Made by a program: the position numbers and the translations under genes. Below are positions 34,271-42,975 of a stretch of 64,000 nt of DNA, one piece after another. Source of the stretch: Hungatella sp. UBA3147 (GTDB lineage Bacteria > Bacillota > Clostridia > Lachnospirales > Lachnospiraceae); NCBI GenBank assembly GCA_002365025.1, contig DEYX01000078.1, forward strand, positions 1 through 64,000, in the 5' to 3' direction. Within the stretch, counting starts at the first letter, position 1; every line of letters starts with the position of its first letter. The notes under the pieces were generated by a model. That model saw nothing but the letters and a program-made list of their open reading frames with translations, ran no database searches and was not told the origin of the DNA.

Positions 34271-34345
34271 AAAAGCTCTTTGCATTCTGCCTGCGGAAAA
34301 TTCAACTTGAATACAATTTAACTTTTACTCGATAAAACAAAAGAA

Positions 34346-34371
34346 TTCCCCCGGTAAAATGACCCGGGGAA
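34346..34371 (-). terminator. Terminator of the 34401-34754 gene
   Basis: Read on the minus strand: TTCCCCGGG-TCATTTTA-CCGGGGGAA followed by TTCTTTTGTTTT. Confidence 0.6.
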
Positions 34372-34400
34372 ACCTCAAGAACCATTATATAGAAAGATTA

Positions 34401-34754
34401 CTAATCCTTAAATACAATTGTATAATAAAGAATTATTTGTTTATTACCACAAGGGCACGTACAGCCTAAAAAAACTGTACTCTCTTGGTTGAAGCAAAAA
34501 CCAAAAATGTGACCAAAAAGGTTGATTAAGAACAAGAAAAAATTCAAATCTCTCTCTAACTCTCTTGTGCTGCAGTAAGTGAAAACTTGAGCATACCAAT
34601 TTTTACATGGTCTGTGATCACAGCATCTAGGGATGTCCCAATCAATATTAAAGTTTTTTCTTAATATTTCCCTTTTTTCATCATCTGATTTTCCCTCTAT
34701 AGATCTTAATACATCTTCTTTCAATTCTTCTAATTCTATTTCCTGTACTTTCAT
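34401..34754 (-). CDS. Hypothetical protein, 117 aa, Cys-containing
   Basis: Not recognised. The N-terminal third is acidic and helical (MKVQEIELEELKEDVLRSIE, GKSDDEKREILRKNFNIDW). The middle has IPRCCDHRPCKNWYAQVFTYC, and a hydrophobic stretch FFLFLINLFGHIFGFCF could be one membrane-associated helix. Near the end is LGCTCPCGNKQ. The eight or so cysteines may bind metal or form disulfides. AAAGGGGGCG lies upstream of the ATG. The first part resembles leader regions of modified peptides only in being acidic; no modifying enzyme is nearby, so I do not call it that. Confidence 0.6.
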   Translation of the reverse strand: MKVQEIELEELKEDVLRSIEGKSDDEKREILRKNFNIDWDIPRCCDHRPCKNWYAQVFTYCSTRELERDLNFFLFLINLFGHIFGFCFNQESTVFLGCTCPCGNKQIILYYTIVFKD

Positions 34755-34988
34755 AACAATATTGCGCCCCCTTTAAATACCTACTTACAATATTATAGTA
34801 TTCAATATAAATCTTTTTGACACAAGCCCTAATTCATAGCCTTTCTATTGCAGGGATAGTGTGGGAGCTGCGTAGTTTAATTGTCATTATGACGCCTTGT
34901 CTATTTTGCTTATATATTACAGTACATTTATGGTTTTAGAAGCTCTGTTTTTCATTTTCAGGCTGCTGTATCTAATATTTTTTACTTT

Positions 34989-35253
34989 CTACATTGTCTT
35001 TGTCCGTGTTGTCATAATATCGAAAGGGATTTTGGAATCGGCGTAGACCTGCCACACTTTCACCAATTCGCTTTCGACTAATACGCGCCACGCAGCGGGT
35101 ATGCGCCAATGATTTTCATTATTGGGTGTTCCTATTCCACGATATGTGCCACGCATCAATAAACGTGTGGTCATCTGTCATAAGGGTGGTTATTTTATCA
35201 GCATCATGTGAGTTTATTGCATCTACAAAAGCAAGAGCGGTTTCTCTAATCAT
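34989..35253 (-). pseudogene. SnoaL-like / NTF2-family protein with internal deletion
   Basis: The minus strand from ATG 35253 (GGAGGAAAACGG upstream) reads MIRETALAFVDAINSHDADK, ITTLMTDDHTFIDAW, the usual start of nuclear transport factor 2-like proteins. The frame then breaks; from about 35138 another frame gives GTYRGIGTPNNENHWRIPAAW and RVLVESELVKVWQVYADSKI, ending FDIM.., the usual C-terminal part. The central segment (some 30-40 residues) is deleted and the join is out of frame. Confidence 0.68.
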
Positions 35254-35345
35254 CCGTTTTCCTCCATCCGTCTTCTACAATGAATCTGTTATAATGTTTA
35301 AAATACAGTCCCGATATTCAACGGGAAAGAGCCGAAATTGTATTT

Positions 35346-36095
35346 TCATTTTTTGAGTATTCTCTTTAAGTAGGCGACATCTAACAAATTCACTGTCTCA
35401 AATTTTCCTTTATAAAAGACTCCCCAGTTATTGAAAACACAAGGTAATTCCTTAGCTTTTTGTAGTGTATCCACTTGAATTAAAGATACAGGTACGTCAT
35501 TCATTTCACAATACTGTTTTATCATCTCAATGTTTTGATAGACATAGGGGCATTGCATATCATAATAGATTGTTAGCTCTTTGCTCTCAATTTCTTGGCT
35601 TTTAACATTTTGCGCGAACTTTGGCGTTGTTCCGTCAAAAGAAAGTGCCAGCAATTCATAGCCATTATCGGTTGTATCAACAACCTCAAAGCCAAACTTC
35701 TTCGCAAATGATTGGTCAGAAAGAAAAGATTTTTGTTTTTTTGCCCCGAGCATACAAATACCGGATTTACCATTTTCCTTTGCATCAGCCAAGCAATACT
35801 CCATCAGCAATTTCCCATACCCTTTTCCTTTGTGACTACCAGTAGCCCATAAGCAATACAGATAATAATAGTTTTCACCAGTTATGGGAACCCAAGCAGT
35901 TTCAAGTGGAGCATATTCAATAAAAACCGTAGCCTTTTCATTTAACTTTCTAAAGACATGACCTTCATTTAATCGGTCTGAAAGCCATTGTTTCTTTGCG
36001 TCAATACCTTGATGGGGCTTTTTACTGCGGATAATGCAGCACAAATGCTCATTGACAAGATTTTCTGTTGTTAAGTTTACAAAATCAGTATTCAT
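35346..36095 (-). CDS. GNAT acetyltransferase with C-terminal YoaP domain
   Basis: A 249-residue protein. The N-terminal GNAT domain (about 10-155) has the acetyl-CoA loop in ATGSHKGKGYGKLLMEYCLA. It is followed by a thioredoxin-like YoaP domain (about 170-249; LTIYYDMQCPYVYQNIEMIK, VFNNWGVFYKGKFETVNLLD). CPYV replaces the usual CxxC of thioredoxins with a single Cys. The layout equals Bacillus YoaP. The substrate is unknown. No ribosome site stronger than GCGAGGG is seen. It stands alone, divergent from the XRE gene. Confidence 0.83.
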   Translation of the reverse strand: MNTDFVNLTTENLVNEHLCCIIRSKKPHQGIDAKKQWLSDRLNEGHVFRKLNEKATVFIEYAPLETAWVPITGENYYYLYCLWATGSHKGKGYGKLLMEYCLADAKENGKSGICMLGAKKQKSFLSDQSFAKKFGFEVVDTTDNGYELLALSFDGTTPKFAQNVKSQEIESKELTIYYDMQCPYVYQNIEMIKQYCEMNDVPVSLIQVDTLQKAKELPCVFNNWGVFYKGKFETVNLLDVAYLKRILKK

Positions 36096-36201
36096 ATACG
36101 CCCTCGCTTCAAATTAACATCTATTATCATTAAAATCAAGTATACTACGTTTATTTATCCAAAACAATTAAGATTGTCAACTAAATTTTAAAAACAATAG
36201 A

Positions 36202-36243
36202 ATGCAATATATGCTTGACATTATGCAATATATGATGTATTCT
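36202..36243 (+). promoter_or_regulatory. Promoter with two direct repeats before the XRE gene
   Basis: ATGCAATATATG occurs at 36202-36213 and again at 36223-36234, exactly 21 bp apart (two helical turns). TTGACA (36215-36220), 17-bp spacer, TATTCT (36238-36243) forms the promoter, with one repeat on each side of the -35. Confidence 0.65.
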
Positions 36244-36266
36244 ATGACTGTGAAAGGGGGCATTCT

Positions 36267-36467
36267 ATGAAGAACAAGAGAATGAAAATCGCCCGAATGG
36301 AAGCTGATATGAAACAAGAGGACTTAGCAAAAGCCGTAGGTGTTACCCGACAAACTATCGGGCTGATAGAATCAGGAGAATATAATCCCACGTTAAACCT
36401 TTGTATATCGATTTGTAAAGCGCTTGGCAAAACATTAAATGATTTATTTTGGGAGGAGACGAAATGA
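36267..36467 (+). CDS. Small XRE-type HTH regulator
   Basis: A 66-residue stand-alone helix-turn-helix protein: RMKIARMEADMKQEDLAKAV, GVTRQTIGLIESGEYNPTL, ICKALGKTLNDLFWEE. This is the YvaO/YozG-like class of minimal regulators. It is coupled (ATGA overlap) to a two- to four-helix membrane protein, a common pair in Firmicutes. Direct repeats flanking its -35 box are likely its own operators. GAAAGGGGG lies before the ATG. Confidence 0.9.
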   Translation: MKNKRMKIARMEADMKQEDLAKAVGVTRQTIGLIESGEYNPTLNLCISICKALGKTLNDLFWEETK

Positions 36468-36955
36468 ATAAACAAAATATACAAGACGAAAGAGTTATAG
36501 CACAACGCCGGAAAATAAATAGTGAAGCGTACAGTATATTAATGATTGTACTTCTCGGTTCAATACTCGTACAACAATTTTTCCTAAATGCTCCATTTGA
36601 ACAATATGCTGTTGAGGTTATATGTTTTTTTGGTATATCCCTATATATGATAATACGGTATATGACCTTGGGGCTTGACATATACGGCGAAGGTAAACAG
36701 GCTAAAACCCTTCCTTTTGTGAACAGTTCAGTAGCCGGAATTGTAGTAACAACGATTAATGGTACTTTGAACTATACACAGTACGCAGAAAAATATAAGG
36801 AAGATGGTATAGGTTATTTTATTGCCGTGTTGGCAGTTACTTTTATCAGTGCAACCATTTCAACTTTTATAGTAATGTCTTGCCTTAATTATCTGAACAA
36901 GAAAAAACAGGCAAAAATTCAAAAGCAGTTAGACGAAAAAGAACAGGACGAATAG
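36464..36955 (+). CDS. DUF6773-like membrane protein
   Basis: A 163-residue protein with about four membrane helices: AYSILMIVLLGSILVQQFFL, YAVEVICFFGISLYMIIRYM, SSVAGIVVTTING, YFIAVLAVTFISATISTFIV. A charged C-terminal tail (KKKQAKIQKQLDEKEQDE) follows. The composition matches the family I remember as DUF6773. The ATG overlaps the stop of the XRE gene, and GGGAGGAG provides the ribosome site. Function unknown; it could be the target or the sensor partner of the regulator. Confidence 0.75.
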   Translation: MNKQNIQDERVIAQRRKINSEAYSILMIVLLGSILVQQFFLNAPFEQYAVEVICFFGISLYMIIRYMTLGLDIYGEGKQAKTLPFVNSSVAGIVVTTINGTLNYTQYAEKYKEDGIGYFIAVLAVTFISATISTFIVMSCLNYLNKKKQAKIQKQLDEKEQDE

Positions 36956-37026
36956 CTTTGTCTTTCATTCGTTAATAAGTATTACCAGGTATTTCGCCTT
37001 ATCCATATCATATGAATCCATAAACT

Positions 37027-37058
37027 AGAAGCAAGATATATGCCTTGCTTCTTTTTTT
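37027..37058 (+). terminator. Terminator of the XRE/DUF6773 operon
   Basis: AGAAGCAAG (37027-37035) / CTTGCTTCT (37044-37052) followed by TTTTTT. The remaining gap to 37284 shows no gene. Confidence 0.82.
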
Positions 37059-37284
37059 GCAAAATTATAGACAGAAATTCAGACTGGGTTTTGTATCATG
37101 GTAGCCCGTAAATCAGGCCGTAATATAGGTTCCGTACATAAAACTTTAAATACTTTGTAAGACTGTATAAGGAAAACGGGACGACTGCGAACAGACGCCC
37201 CGGCCTCATACTGCGATTCATTCTAAACAGCCAGCATTATCGTTTTATAGATACATGTTTATAAGGAGGTGTTTTTTAAACCTC

Positions 37285-38562
37285 TTAGGATATACCTAGG
37301 CCAGCACTGGCATAGCCCGCGATGGTGGCTGCTACATCGAGACCAGCAGTGACTTCTGCGGAGAATATTAAAAGCAACCTGGTTCCTGCGGTAACAGGAA
37401 TATTCAGTCCGGTGGTGACACCGCTGCTGATACTACCGATAGCAATTACTCCCGAGAGGGAAGGCGACAGGGTAACCACTGCGCCCGGCACAGCAACGAA
37501 GGTGTTGTTAGGTGTAGTGGATTGGAACAACTGAGCAGTTACTGTTACTGTTGAACCAATCAGGCTGAGCGCAGTGCTAATGCTCAAATAACCGGCCAAG
37601 GAGGTAATAATCCCATTCCTGGGCATGGAGAATGCCAAGTTCGTCAACCCAAGTAGATTGACTGTTCCGCTGGCAGCGGAAATGCCGGGAAGGTTACTCC
37701 CAAATGCAACTGCACTGGAGGTGTTAAGCAATCCTCCGAGTACTGTGGCCAAGGTAACAGGTGTACCGGAAGCAAACGGAATAATTGCTCCATCGCCTGC
37801 TAAGCCAGTAGGCCCAGTGGGTCCTGTTGCACCGATAGGGCCAGTAGGCCCAGTATCACCAATAGGTCCAGTGGGTCCTGTTGCACCAATAGGTCCAGTA
37901 GGCCCGATGGGTCCTGTTGCGCCAATAGGCCCAGTAGGCCCAGTAGCACCGGTAAGTCCAATAGGCCCAGTATCACCAGTAGGCCCAGTGGGTCCCGTTG
38001 CGCCAATCGGCCCAATAGGCCCAGTAGCACCAATAGGTCCTGTAGCACCGATAGGGCCAGTAGGCCCGATGGGTCCCGTTGCGCCAATCGGCCCAATCGG
38101 CCCAGTAGCACCGGTAAGTCCAATAGGCCCGGTAGGCCCGGTGGGTCCAGTAGCGCCAATAGGTCCAGTAGGTCCAGTAGCGCCGGTAAGCCCTACAGGC
38201 CCAGTAGGCCCGGTGGGTCCAGTGGCGCCGGTAGGTCCGGTAGGCCCGGTTGCGCCAGTAAGTCCAATAGGCCCAATAGGCCCGGTGGGTCCAGTGGCGC
38301 CAATTGGTCCGGTAAGTCCAATGGGTCCGGTAGGTCCAAAAGGTCCGGTGGGCCCAGTAGGGCCGGTAGGACCAGTTGGCCCAGTAGCACCAGTAGGACC
38401 AACAGGCCCTGGACAACCTCTAGGCCCAGTTGGTCCAGTAGTTCCTGGGCAGCCTTTTGGTCCTTGACAACCCCTAGGTCCAGTAGGCCCAGTAGGCCCT
38501 GTCAAGATACATCGACGACGACAAGAACAATGATCATCATTAGACTCTATATAATTATTCAT
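37285..38562 (-). CDS. Collagen-like exosporium protein (BclA type)
   Basis: A 425-residue spore-surface protein. The short N-terminal region ([18 protein letters not shown]) is Cys-rich and probably anchors the protein. About 78 collagen G-X-Y triplets follow (about 21-255), mostly [18 protein letters not shown] and GLTGAT, with the first dozen containing Cys and Lys ([10 protein letters not shown]). The C-terminal globular domain (about 256-425; [51 protein letters not shown]) matches the BclA C-terminal trimerisation fold. Thr in the triplets would be glycosylated in related proteins. A sigma-K-like promoter is upstream. AGAAGGGAAATT lies before the ATG. The GC-rich repeat is unlike neighbouring AT-rich DNA. 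Confidence 0.92.
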   Translation of the reverse strand: MNNYIESNDDHCSCRRRCILTGPTGPTGPRGCQGPKGCPGTTGPTGPRGCPGPVGPTGATGPTGPTGPTGPTGPFGPTGPIGLTGPIGATGPTGPIGPIGLTGATGPTGPTGATGPTGPTGPVGLTGATGPTGPIGATGPTGPTGPIGLTGATGPIGPIGATGPIGPTGPIGATGPIGATGPIGPIGATGPTGPTGDTGPIGLTGATGPTGPIGATGPIGPTGPIGATGPTGPIGDTGPTGPIGATGPTGPTGLAGDGAIIPFASGTPVTLATVLGGLLNTSSAVAFGSNLPGISAASGTVNLLGLTNLAFSMPRNGIITSLAGYLSISTALSLIGSTVTVTAQLFQSTTPNNTFVAVPGAVVTLSPSLSGVIAIGSISSGVTTGLNIPVTAGTRLLLIFSAEVTAGLDVAATIAGYASAGLGIS

Positions 38563-38606
38563 ATGGAATTTCCCTTCTATAATTATTTGCTTATATATGG
38601 AAACAT

Positions 38607-38662
38607 TATAAAGAATTTAATTCTTTATACCCATAGAATATGTCTGATTGTACATGTCTGTT
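38607..38662 (-). promoter_or_regulatory. Sigma-K-like promoter and 23-bp palindrome before the exosporium gene
   Basis: On the minus strand AACA (38662-38659), 16-bp spacer, CATATTCTA (38642-38634). A perfect 23-bp palindrome with arms TATAAAGAATT / AATTCTTTATA spans 38607-38629, at or just after the expected transcription start. Confidence 0.48.
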
Positions 38663-38843
38663 AATTTATACCGGTAAGTACAATATACAAAAATTTCTAA
38701 TAAAGTAGAAGAAGTTCATATTCCAAGTCTGTATTATGGTTGGTACTTTTTAAGTAATTGATTGAGAAAATATATTAATTTTCTCAACCGGACTAAATTT
38801 AATCTTCAAAGATCGGAAGACTTGGCAAAGGATCTTCTATGGT

Positions 38844-38921
38844 TTAATATTCTCGGTATTCATAAACACCGATAAAGATAGCTCCTATAAAAGCCAAAAT
38901 TAAAATAAATAGTCTTTTCAT
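38844..38921 (-). CDS. 25-residue single-pass membrane peptide
   Basis: A short frame with a perfect GGAGG 9 bp before the ATG. It begins MKRLFILILAFIGAIFIGV and ends YEYREY: positive N-terminus, one hydrophobic helix, charged tail. Codons look native and the start is as strong as any in the window. It could be a small membrane regulator or another toxin-like peptide. No antisense promoter was identified. The surrounding gap 38563-39052 also holds a TTGAGAAAA/TTTTCTCAA hairpin (38762-38788). Confidence 0.5.
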   Translation of the reverse strand: MKRLFILILAFIGAIFIGVYEYREY

Positions 38922-39052
38922 GATTATTTAACCTCCATAAATATTATGGTCTAAAAATGTAAAATGACAACCAAGATTTGAAAGGAAAATCTGATATAAG
39001 AATATAATAATCATGTAAATTAGTTTTTGACGTATTAGCATACGTTAAAAAT

Positions 39053-39101
39053 TTAATATTGATAGTTAGTAAATATGATGATATTCTACTCTTGAAGATT
39101 A
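39053..39101 (+). repeat. 49-bp dispersed promoter repeat, copy 1
   Basis: One of three 49-bp copies (others 42873-42921, 44333-44381). Contains TTGATA-N17-TATTCT. Its 3' end runs into a broken acetyltransferase gene. Confidence 0.85.
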
Positions 39102-39231
39102 TTGTGCTGACCATACGCTACATTTAAGCATAAGCATTACACTTGAATCTGCAATTGCATTGTACCGACATCCCGGATTTTTTGAAACATTTGGCAATGG
39201 TTTCTATGTAGAAATGGAAAAGAAGCTGTAA
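39094..39231 (+). pseudogene. C-terminal remnant of a GNAT acetyltransferase
   Basis: Open frame EDYCADHTLHLSISITLESA then IALYRHPGFFETFGNGFYVE and MEKKL-stop. The ALYRHPGF segment is the usual end of GNAT domains. No start or acetyl-CoA loop is left. The repeat copy 1 directly abuts its 5' end. Confidence 0.55.
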
Positions 39232-39351
39232 TTTCAACTTGCACTTATGAGCCCGATATGAGCATAATCGGAATCCCGAAGATGTTCTCTTAATTTATAA
39301 AATGGGAATTTTAACAACTTATTGGTATATATACTAGACAGGAGAAGGCTA

Positions 39352-41019
39352 ATGAAATCAAAACATAAAAAATTGTTCACTTTTTTCGTGCTGTTCACAG
39401 TACTGTTCATCCTGGGTGCAGTTCCAGTATTTGCGAAAGAGGATGCTATACCGTCCATTAACCTGGATGTCACTCTTCAGAGTGATGGCTCTGCGGTCAT
39501 AACAGAGATCTGGGATGTTCGCGGTGTATCCAGCGGTACAGAATATTATAAGGCTCTGAATAACATGGATGGGATGAGCGTCCATTCACTTGCTGTATGG
39601 GATGAGTCCGGAGCTCAGTACAAAACGCTGAGAGACTGGGACACAAAGCTCTCCAGAGAGGAAAAGTCCGGTACCTGCGGCCTCCTGAAAACTTCCAAAG
39701 GATATGAACTCTGCTGGGGCATTGGCAGCTATGGCAACCATAAATATACCATCCAATATACCGTAGAGGGATTGGTAAAAGATTATGGCGACTATGCAGG
39801 ATTCTATCATCAGTTTATATCGGAGCTTTCAAGTGCTCCAGAATCCGCTTATATTAAAATCAGGATGGCGGATACACGTCTGACGTCAAACAATGCCCGC
39901 ATCTGGGCCTATGGCTTTACAGGAGAAGTTGAGATCGGGAGCGACGGCAGCCTTAATATTTTTTCTTCTGAAGCTTTAGAAGGAGGAGACTATGTAAATG
40001 TACTCTGCCGCTTTGAAAGAAGCTTGTTCCCACTGGCCTCTGCAGCGGACATGTCCTTTGAAAAGTTGCAGGAATCCGCAGAAAATAAAAACTCTGATAC
40101 AGCTTTATATATCGTCCTTGCTGTTATAGGGGCAGTTATTGTTGTGTTAGCCCTTTTAATCCCCTTCTTTTCTTCACGATATAAACTGGTAGACGGCACA
40201 GCCGTTCGGCTTCCAGGAAAGAAACAATTAGATGCGAACTGGTCGGTTCCTTTTGACAGCAGCATTCCTGCGGTATATTCCGCAATGCTGCTGCTACGCA
40301 AGGGCATTTCCTGTGAGAAGCTTATGGGTGCGTATCTTATCCGCTGGCAGGAGGCGGGGTATATCCGCATAGAAGAGCGGGAAAATGAGCGATCTATAAA
40401 ACGGTCTCAAGAAGAAGCTATCGTGTTTAGCCGGGATAAAACACCGGACCAAGGGGTGGAGCGGTCGCTGTACGAAATCTTAATCGACGACACTGACCGT
40501 GACGGCATTCTTTGGACCTCGGGCATCGAAAAGAGAGCGGGAGAGCTTTATGAGAAACTTACTGCATGGGCGGAAGTAGTGAAAAGTGAAGGCGAAAAAG
40601 CATTAATCCGCTCAGGCGCAGCGGCAACGAACACAAAGGGCACTGTTCGGTTTACTGTATCGGGTTTTGATCAGGCTGTCAAACTGTTGAGCTTTAGGAA
40701 ATATCTGATAGAAATGCGCAGTCAAAGTGAATACAGGTCAGTACCTGGAGAACTTTGGGGGGATTATCTTGTATTCGCTACCTTGTTTGACATTGGAGAG
40801 AATGTCCTTGAAAGCATGAAAGCCCTTGACCCCGCATATTTTGATACCTTCGCAGGCATGTACGGCTGCAACGCCTACAACATGAGATACCTTGTGATCA
40901 TGACGAATCACATTTCGAGTGCTGCGACGCCAGCCAGTAACACGGACGGCATCAGCGGAGGCGCAAGTTCGGCCGGCGGTGGAGGTTTCTCAGGAGGAGG
41001 CGGTGGAGGCAGCCGGTAA
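39352..41019 (+). CDS. DUF2207 membrane protein with Gly/Ser-rich tail
   Basis: A 555-residue protein: signal peptide (about 1-29, ending PVFA), an extracytoplasmic DUF2207 domain (about 34-235; INLDVTLQSDGSAVITEIWD), a membrane helix near 245-268 (ALYIVLAVIGAVIVVLALLI), a cytoplasmic region of about 240 residues and a tail SAGGGGFSGGGGGGSR typical of the family. The usual second/third transmembrane helix pair in the cytoplasmic part is not obvious, so topology may differ. The ATG at 39352 follows AGGAGAAGG. Family function unknown; often envelope associated. Single gene. Confidence 0.85.
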   Translation: MKSKHKKLFTFFVLFTVLFILGAVPVFAKEDAIPSINLDVTLQSDGSAVITEIWDVRGVSSGTEYYKALNNMDGMSVHSLAVWDESGAQYKTLRDWDTKLSREEKSGTCGLLKTSKGYELCWGIGSYGNHKYTIQYTVEGLVKDYGDYAGFYHQFISELSSAPESAYIKIRMADTRLTSNNARIWAYGFTGEVEIGSDGSLNIFSSEALEGGDYVNVLCRFERSLFPLASAADMSFEKLQESAENKNSDTALYIVLAVIGAVIVVLALLIPFFSSRYKLVDGTAVRLPGKKQLDANWSVPFDSSIPAVYSAMLLLRKGISCEKLMGAYLIRWQEAGYIRIEERENERSIKRSQEEAIVFSRDKTPDQGVERSLYEILIDDTDRDGILWTSGIEKRAGELYEKLTAWAEVVKSEGEKALIRSGAAATNTKGTVRFTVSGFDQAVKLLSFRKYLIEMRSQSEYRSVPGELWGDYLVFATLFDIGENVLESMKALDPAYFDTFAGMYGCNAYNMRYLVIMTNHISSAATPASNTDGISGGASSAGGGGFSGGGGGGSR

Positions 41020-41144
41020 TGGGCAGCTTTCACCATAAGCCCAGATCGATGGTATCATTCGTATTATGGAAGAATTTTTATAAAATCTTTGCTTGTTAAT
41101 TAATGTATTATTAGATAAAGCCAGATTTATGGAGGAGTGGTAAA

Positions 41145-41657
41145 GTGGAACTTCATTTAGTAAAATTAGAAAAAAAATATAAAATGCATCTAAACGATAT
41201 GATGGAAGAATGGTATGCCACGGGAGAAAAAATTGTTCCTTTTGCAATCGCAATATCTGATTATCATGATTTTGATAACTATATTAATTGTTTGGATATC
41301 AACGTTGAAGAAAACGGATTTGTGCCATATTCCACTTTTTTTTGCTTAGATGTAGAAAGAGATTTGTTTGTTGGAGCTGTTAATATCAGGCATTATCTAA
41401 ATGAATCTTTGTTATTGAATGGTGGACATATCGGTGATGGCGTCAGACCTTCGGAAAGAAGAAAAGGGGTTGCAACTAAAATGATTGGTCTTGCCCTTGA
41501 GAAGTGCAAAAAGATTGGAATAGATAAAGTTTTAATGGTATGTGATAAAAAGAATATAGGTTCTGCAAAAAGTATAGAGAATAATGGTGGTGTCCTGGAA
41601 AATGAAATTTTAGTGGATGGCATAGTGGAGCAAAGATTTTGGATCAGCATTGACTAA
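41145..41657 (+). CDS. GNAT-family N-acetyltransferase
   Basis: A 170-residue acetyltransferase. N-terminal LVKLEKKYKMHLNDMMEEWY, central FCLDVERDLFVGAVNIRHYL, acetyl-CoA loop VRPSERRKGVATKMIGLALE (R-x-x-x-G-x-A) and SAKSIENNGGVLENE. The start is GTG at 41145 with GGAGGAG 7 bp upstream. The substrate is unknown. It ends 25 bp before terminator repeat T1, which is shared with msrA. Confidence 0.85.
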   Translation: MELHLVKLEKKYKMHLNDMMEEWYATGEKIVPFAIAISDYHDFDNYINCLDINVEENGFVPYSTFFCLDVERDLFVGAVNIRHYLNESLLLNGGHIGDGVRPSERRKGVATKMIGLALEKCKKIGIDKVLMVCDKKNIGSAKSIENNGGVLENEILVDGIVEQRFWISID

Positions 41658-41682
41658 ATTCCAATTAAATTATAATAATCAA

Positions 41683-41760
41683 CTACTAACTATCAGTATT
41701 AGGCTGGTAGTTTTTTATTGTTTTAAATAAGGTAAACTGAAATTTGACGGAAACACAGAT
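41683..41760 (+). repeat. Terminator-type repeat T1
   Basis: Hairpin CTACTAAC .. GGCTGGTAG followed by TTTTTT (41683-41716), then further similarity (TGAAATTTG..CG..GA.A) to the region after msrA (44935-45012). Contains ACTAACTATCA, the reverse complement of TGATAGTTAGT in the 49-bp repeats. Confidence 0.65.
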
Positions 41761-41826
41761 TGAAAGGTGTCATTGCTTTTTACGTAAAAAGCACTCCAAA
41801 AGTTATGGAGTGCAGAATGAGATGAG

Positions 41827-42117
41827 TCAATGGGTTATAAATTGAACCCTACCAACATTAAAATACCAATTAGGTATAACGTCCTTTTTAGCTGGAATCG
41901 CTTTGTAACCTGCTTTGACCATAGCTTCCATGAAGCATTGTGAAGTGATTTGGTGCCCCATATCATCCCCTGTTAAGCGGTTGTAGCGCACTTTCAGACC
42001 ATAAGCAGTCTGCTGATAGTTAATGCTTGGAATCATCTTATAGTTAAAAATAATGTGATCGATCAGAATATCCTGATCAGGAATAGATAAGTCAGAAAAA
42101 TGATTAGCCTTTTTCAT
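41827..42117 (-). CDS. Hypothetical protein, 96 aa
   Basis: Not recognised. A soluble protein beginning MKKANHFSDLSIPDQDILID and containing YNRLTGDDMGHQITSQCFME, AMVKAGYKAIPAKKDVIPNW and ending VGRVQFITH. A good GAAAGGAGA precedes the ATG. The composition is ordinary and it stands alone, so it is probably real. No function suggested. Confidence 0.65.
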   Translation of the reverse strand: MKKANHFSDLSIPDQDILIDHIIFNYKMIPSINYQQTAYGLKVRYNRLTGDDMGHQITSQCFMEAMVKAGYKAIPAKKDVIPNWYFNVGRVQFITH

Positions 42118-42345
42118 GGAACGTCTCCTTTCGTCTATACTAAGTTCTGGCGTAAGCCTACAAATAAATTATATGAGAAAAGTAAAAAGATATGTCAAAA
42201 TAATTGAAAAAACTGCCACACGGCACCAAAGGAGGAATGCAACCTTATACGAACCAATAAACTGTTATTGTTTGGAGGATAAAAAACTCCCTGCAAGCTT
42301 TGCTTACAAGGAGTGCTTTTTAATTTCTCGTTTGTTTGTCAGGGG

Positions 42346-42678
42346 TTATCTTCCGCAACCACGACCGCCGAGGCCTCTTCCTCCAAAGCTGCCCCCGTTT
42401 GCCACACAGTAATCGAACATTTCTACATAATATCCTCTGTCAGCAGAAGCAATATCGCCGTCTGCGATCGCCTTGTCGAGATTGGCCTCAAAATCTTCTT
42501 GGCTTAAAAAGTTTCCGTTTTCATCTCTCATCAGGTCATACCCTAAGCCACCGCAAGCAGCGCCATAGGCGGAAGCCCCTGTTTTATACTGTGCATTTGC
42601 AGGCGCTGCAAATGCCGCTGTTGCCATAGACAGTGCCAATACTACTACTGACACGAGTGAAATTAGTTTCTTCCTCAT
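42346..42678 (-). CDS. Small secreted protein with Gly/Arg-rich C-terminus
   Basis: A 110-residue exported protein. Signal peptide MRKKLISLVSVVVLALSMAT..AFA (about 1-23). The mature part has APANAQYKTGASAYGAACGG and a helical, acidic segment DENGNFLSQEDFEANLDKAI, then YYVEMFDYCVANGGSFGGRG..GRGCGR. Three cysteines could form disulfides. The ATG at 42678 follows AAAGAGG; the upstream in-frame start adds a non-signal sequence. Resembles small clostridial secreted proteins with Gly-rich ends; function unknown. A hairpin AACTCCCTGCAAG/CTTGCTTACAAGGAG lies downstream (about 42287-42313). Confidence 0.72.
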   Translation of the reverse strand: MRKKLISLVSVVVLALSMATAAFAAPANAQYKTGASAYGAACGGLGYDLMRDENGNFLSQEDFEANLDKAIADGDIASADRGYYVEMFDYCVANGGSFGGRGLGGRGCGR

Positions 42679-42872
42679 ATTAAATACCTCTTTCTTTATA
42701 CATTTGCATTTAACTTGCATACATAAAGGATAATGTTATAATGTGTAGATAGTATGGAGAAATTGTAGCAAATTAAACTATTTTGAGAAGAATGTCATCA
42801 AACAGTAAAACAGAGATCGTGTGTAATGGTGATAAATATTTAGGATTTAATGTATTAGAGTACATTGAGAAC

Positions 42873-42921
42873 TTAATATTGATAGTTAGTAAGTATAGTG
42901 ATATTCTACTTATGAAGATTA
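42873..42921 (+). repeat. 49-bp dispersed promoter repeat, copy 2
   Basis: TTGATA-N17-TATTCT within the repeat, 55 bp before the acetyltransferase start at 42976. Confidence 0.88.
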
Positions 42922-42975
42922 CTTACAAAAAATTGAAATACAAATCTAGATTTTATATGGGAGAGAGTAAATAAA

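Noticed and set aside
33794..34285. Minus-strand Phe/Ala/Thr-rich frame and plus-strand Asn/Val/Ala-rich frame over the Cys/Glu-repeat gene
   Set aside because: They remain open only because of the hexanucleotide repeat. Neither has a suitable ribosome site.
34401..34754. Ribosomally made, modified peptide precursor
   Set aside because: The acidic N-terminus and Cys-rich end recall such precursors, but no modification enzyme, protease or exporter gene is near.
37625..38467. A long plus-strand open frame rich in Pro-Val-Gly over the exosporium gene (and several minus-strand frames there)
   Set aside because: It is the shadow of the GC-rich collagen triplet repeat; no ribosome site, and the minus-strand gene has the BclA-like domains and promoter.
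42116..42629. Overlapping plus-strand frames opposite the small secreted protein
   Set aside because: The minus-strand gene has a signal peptide and ribosome site; the plus-strand frames have neither.
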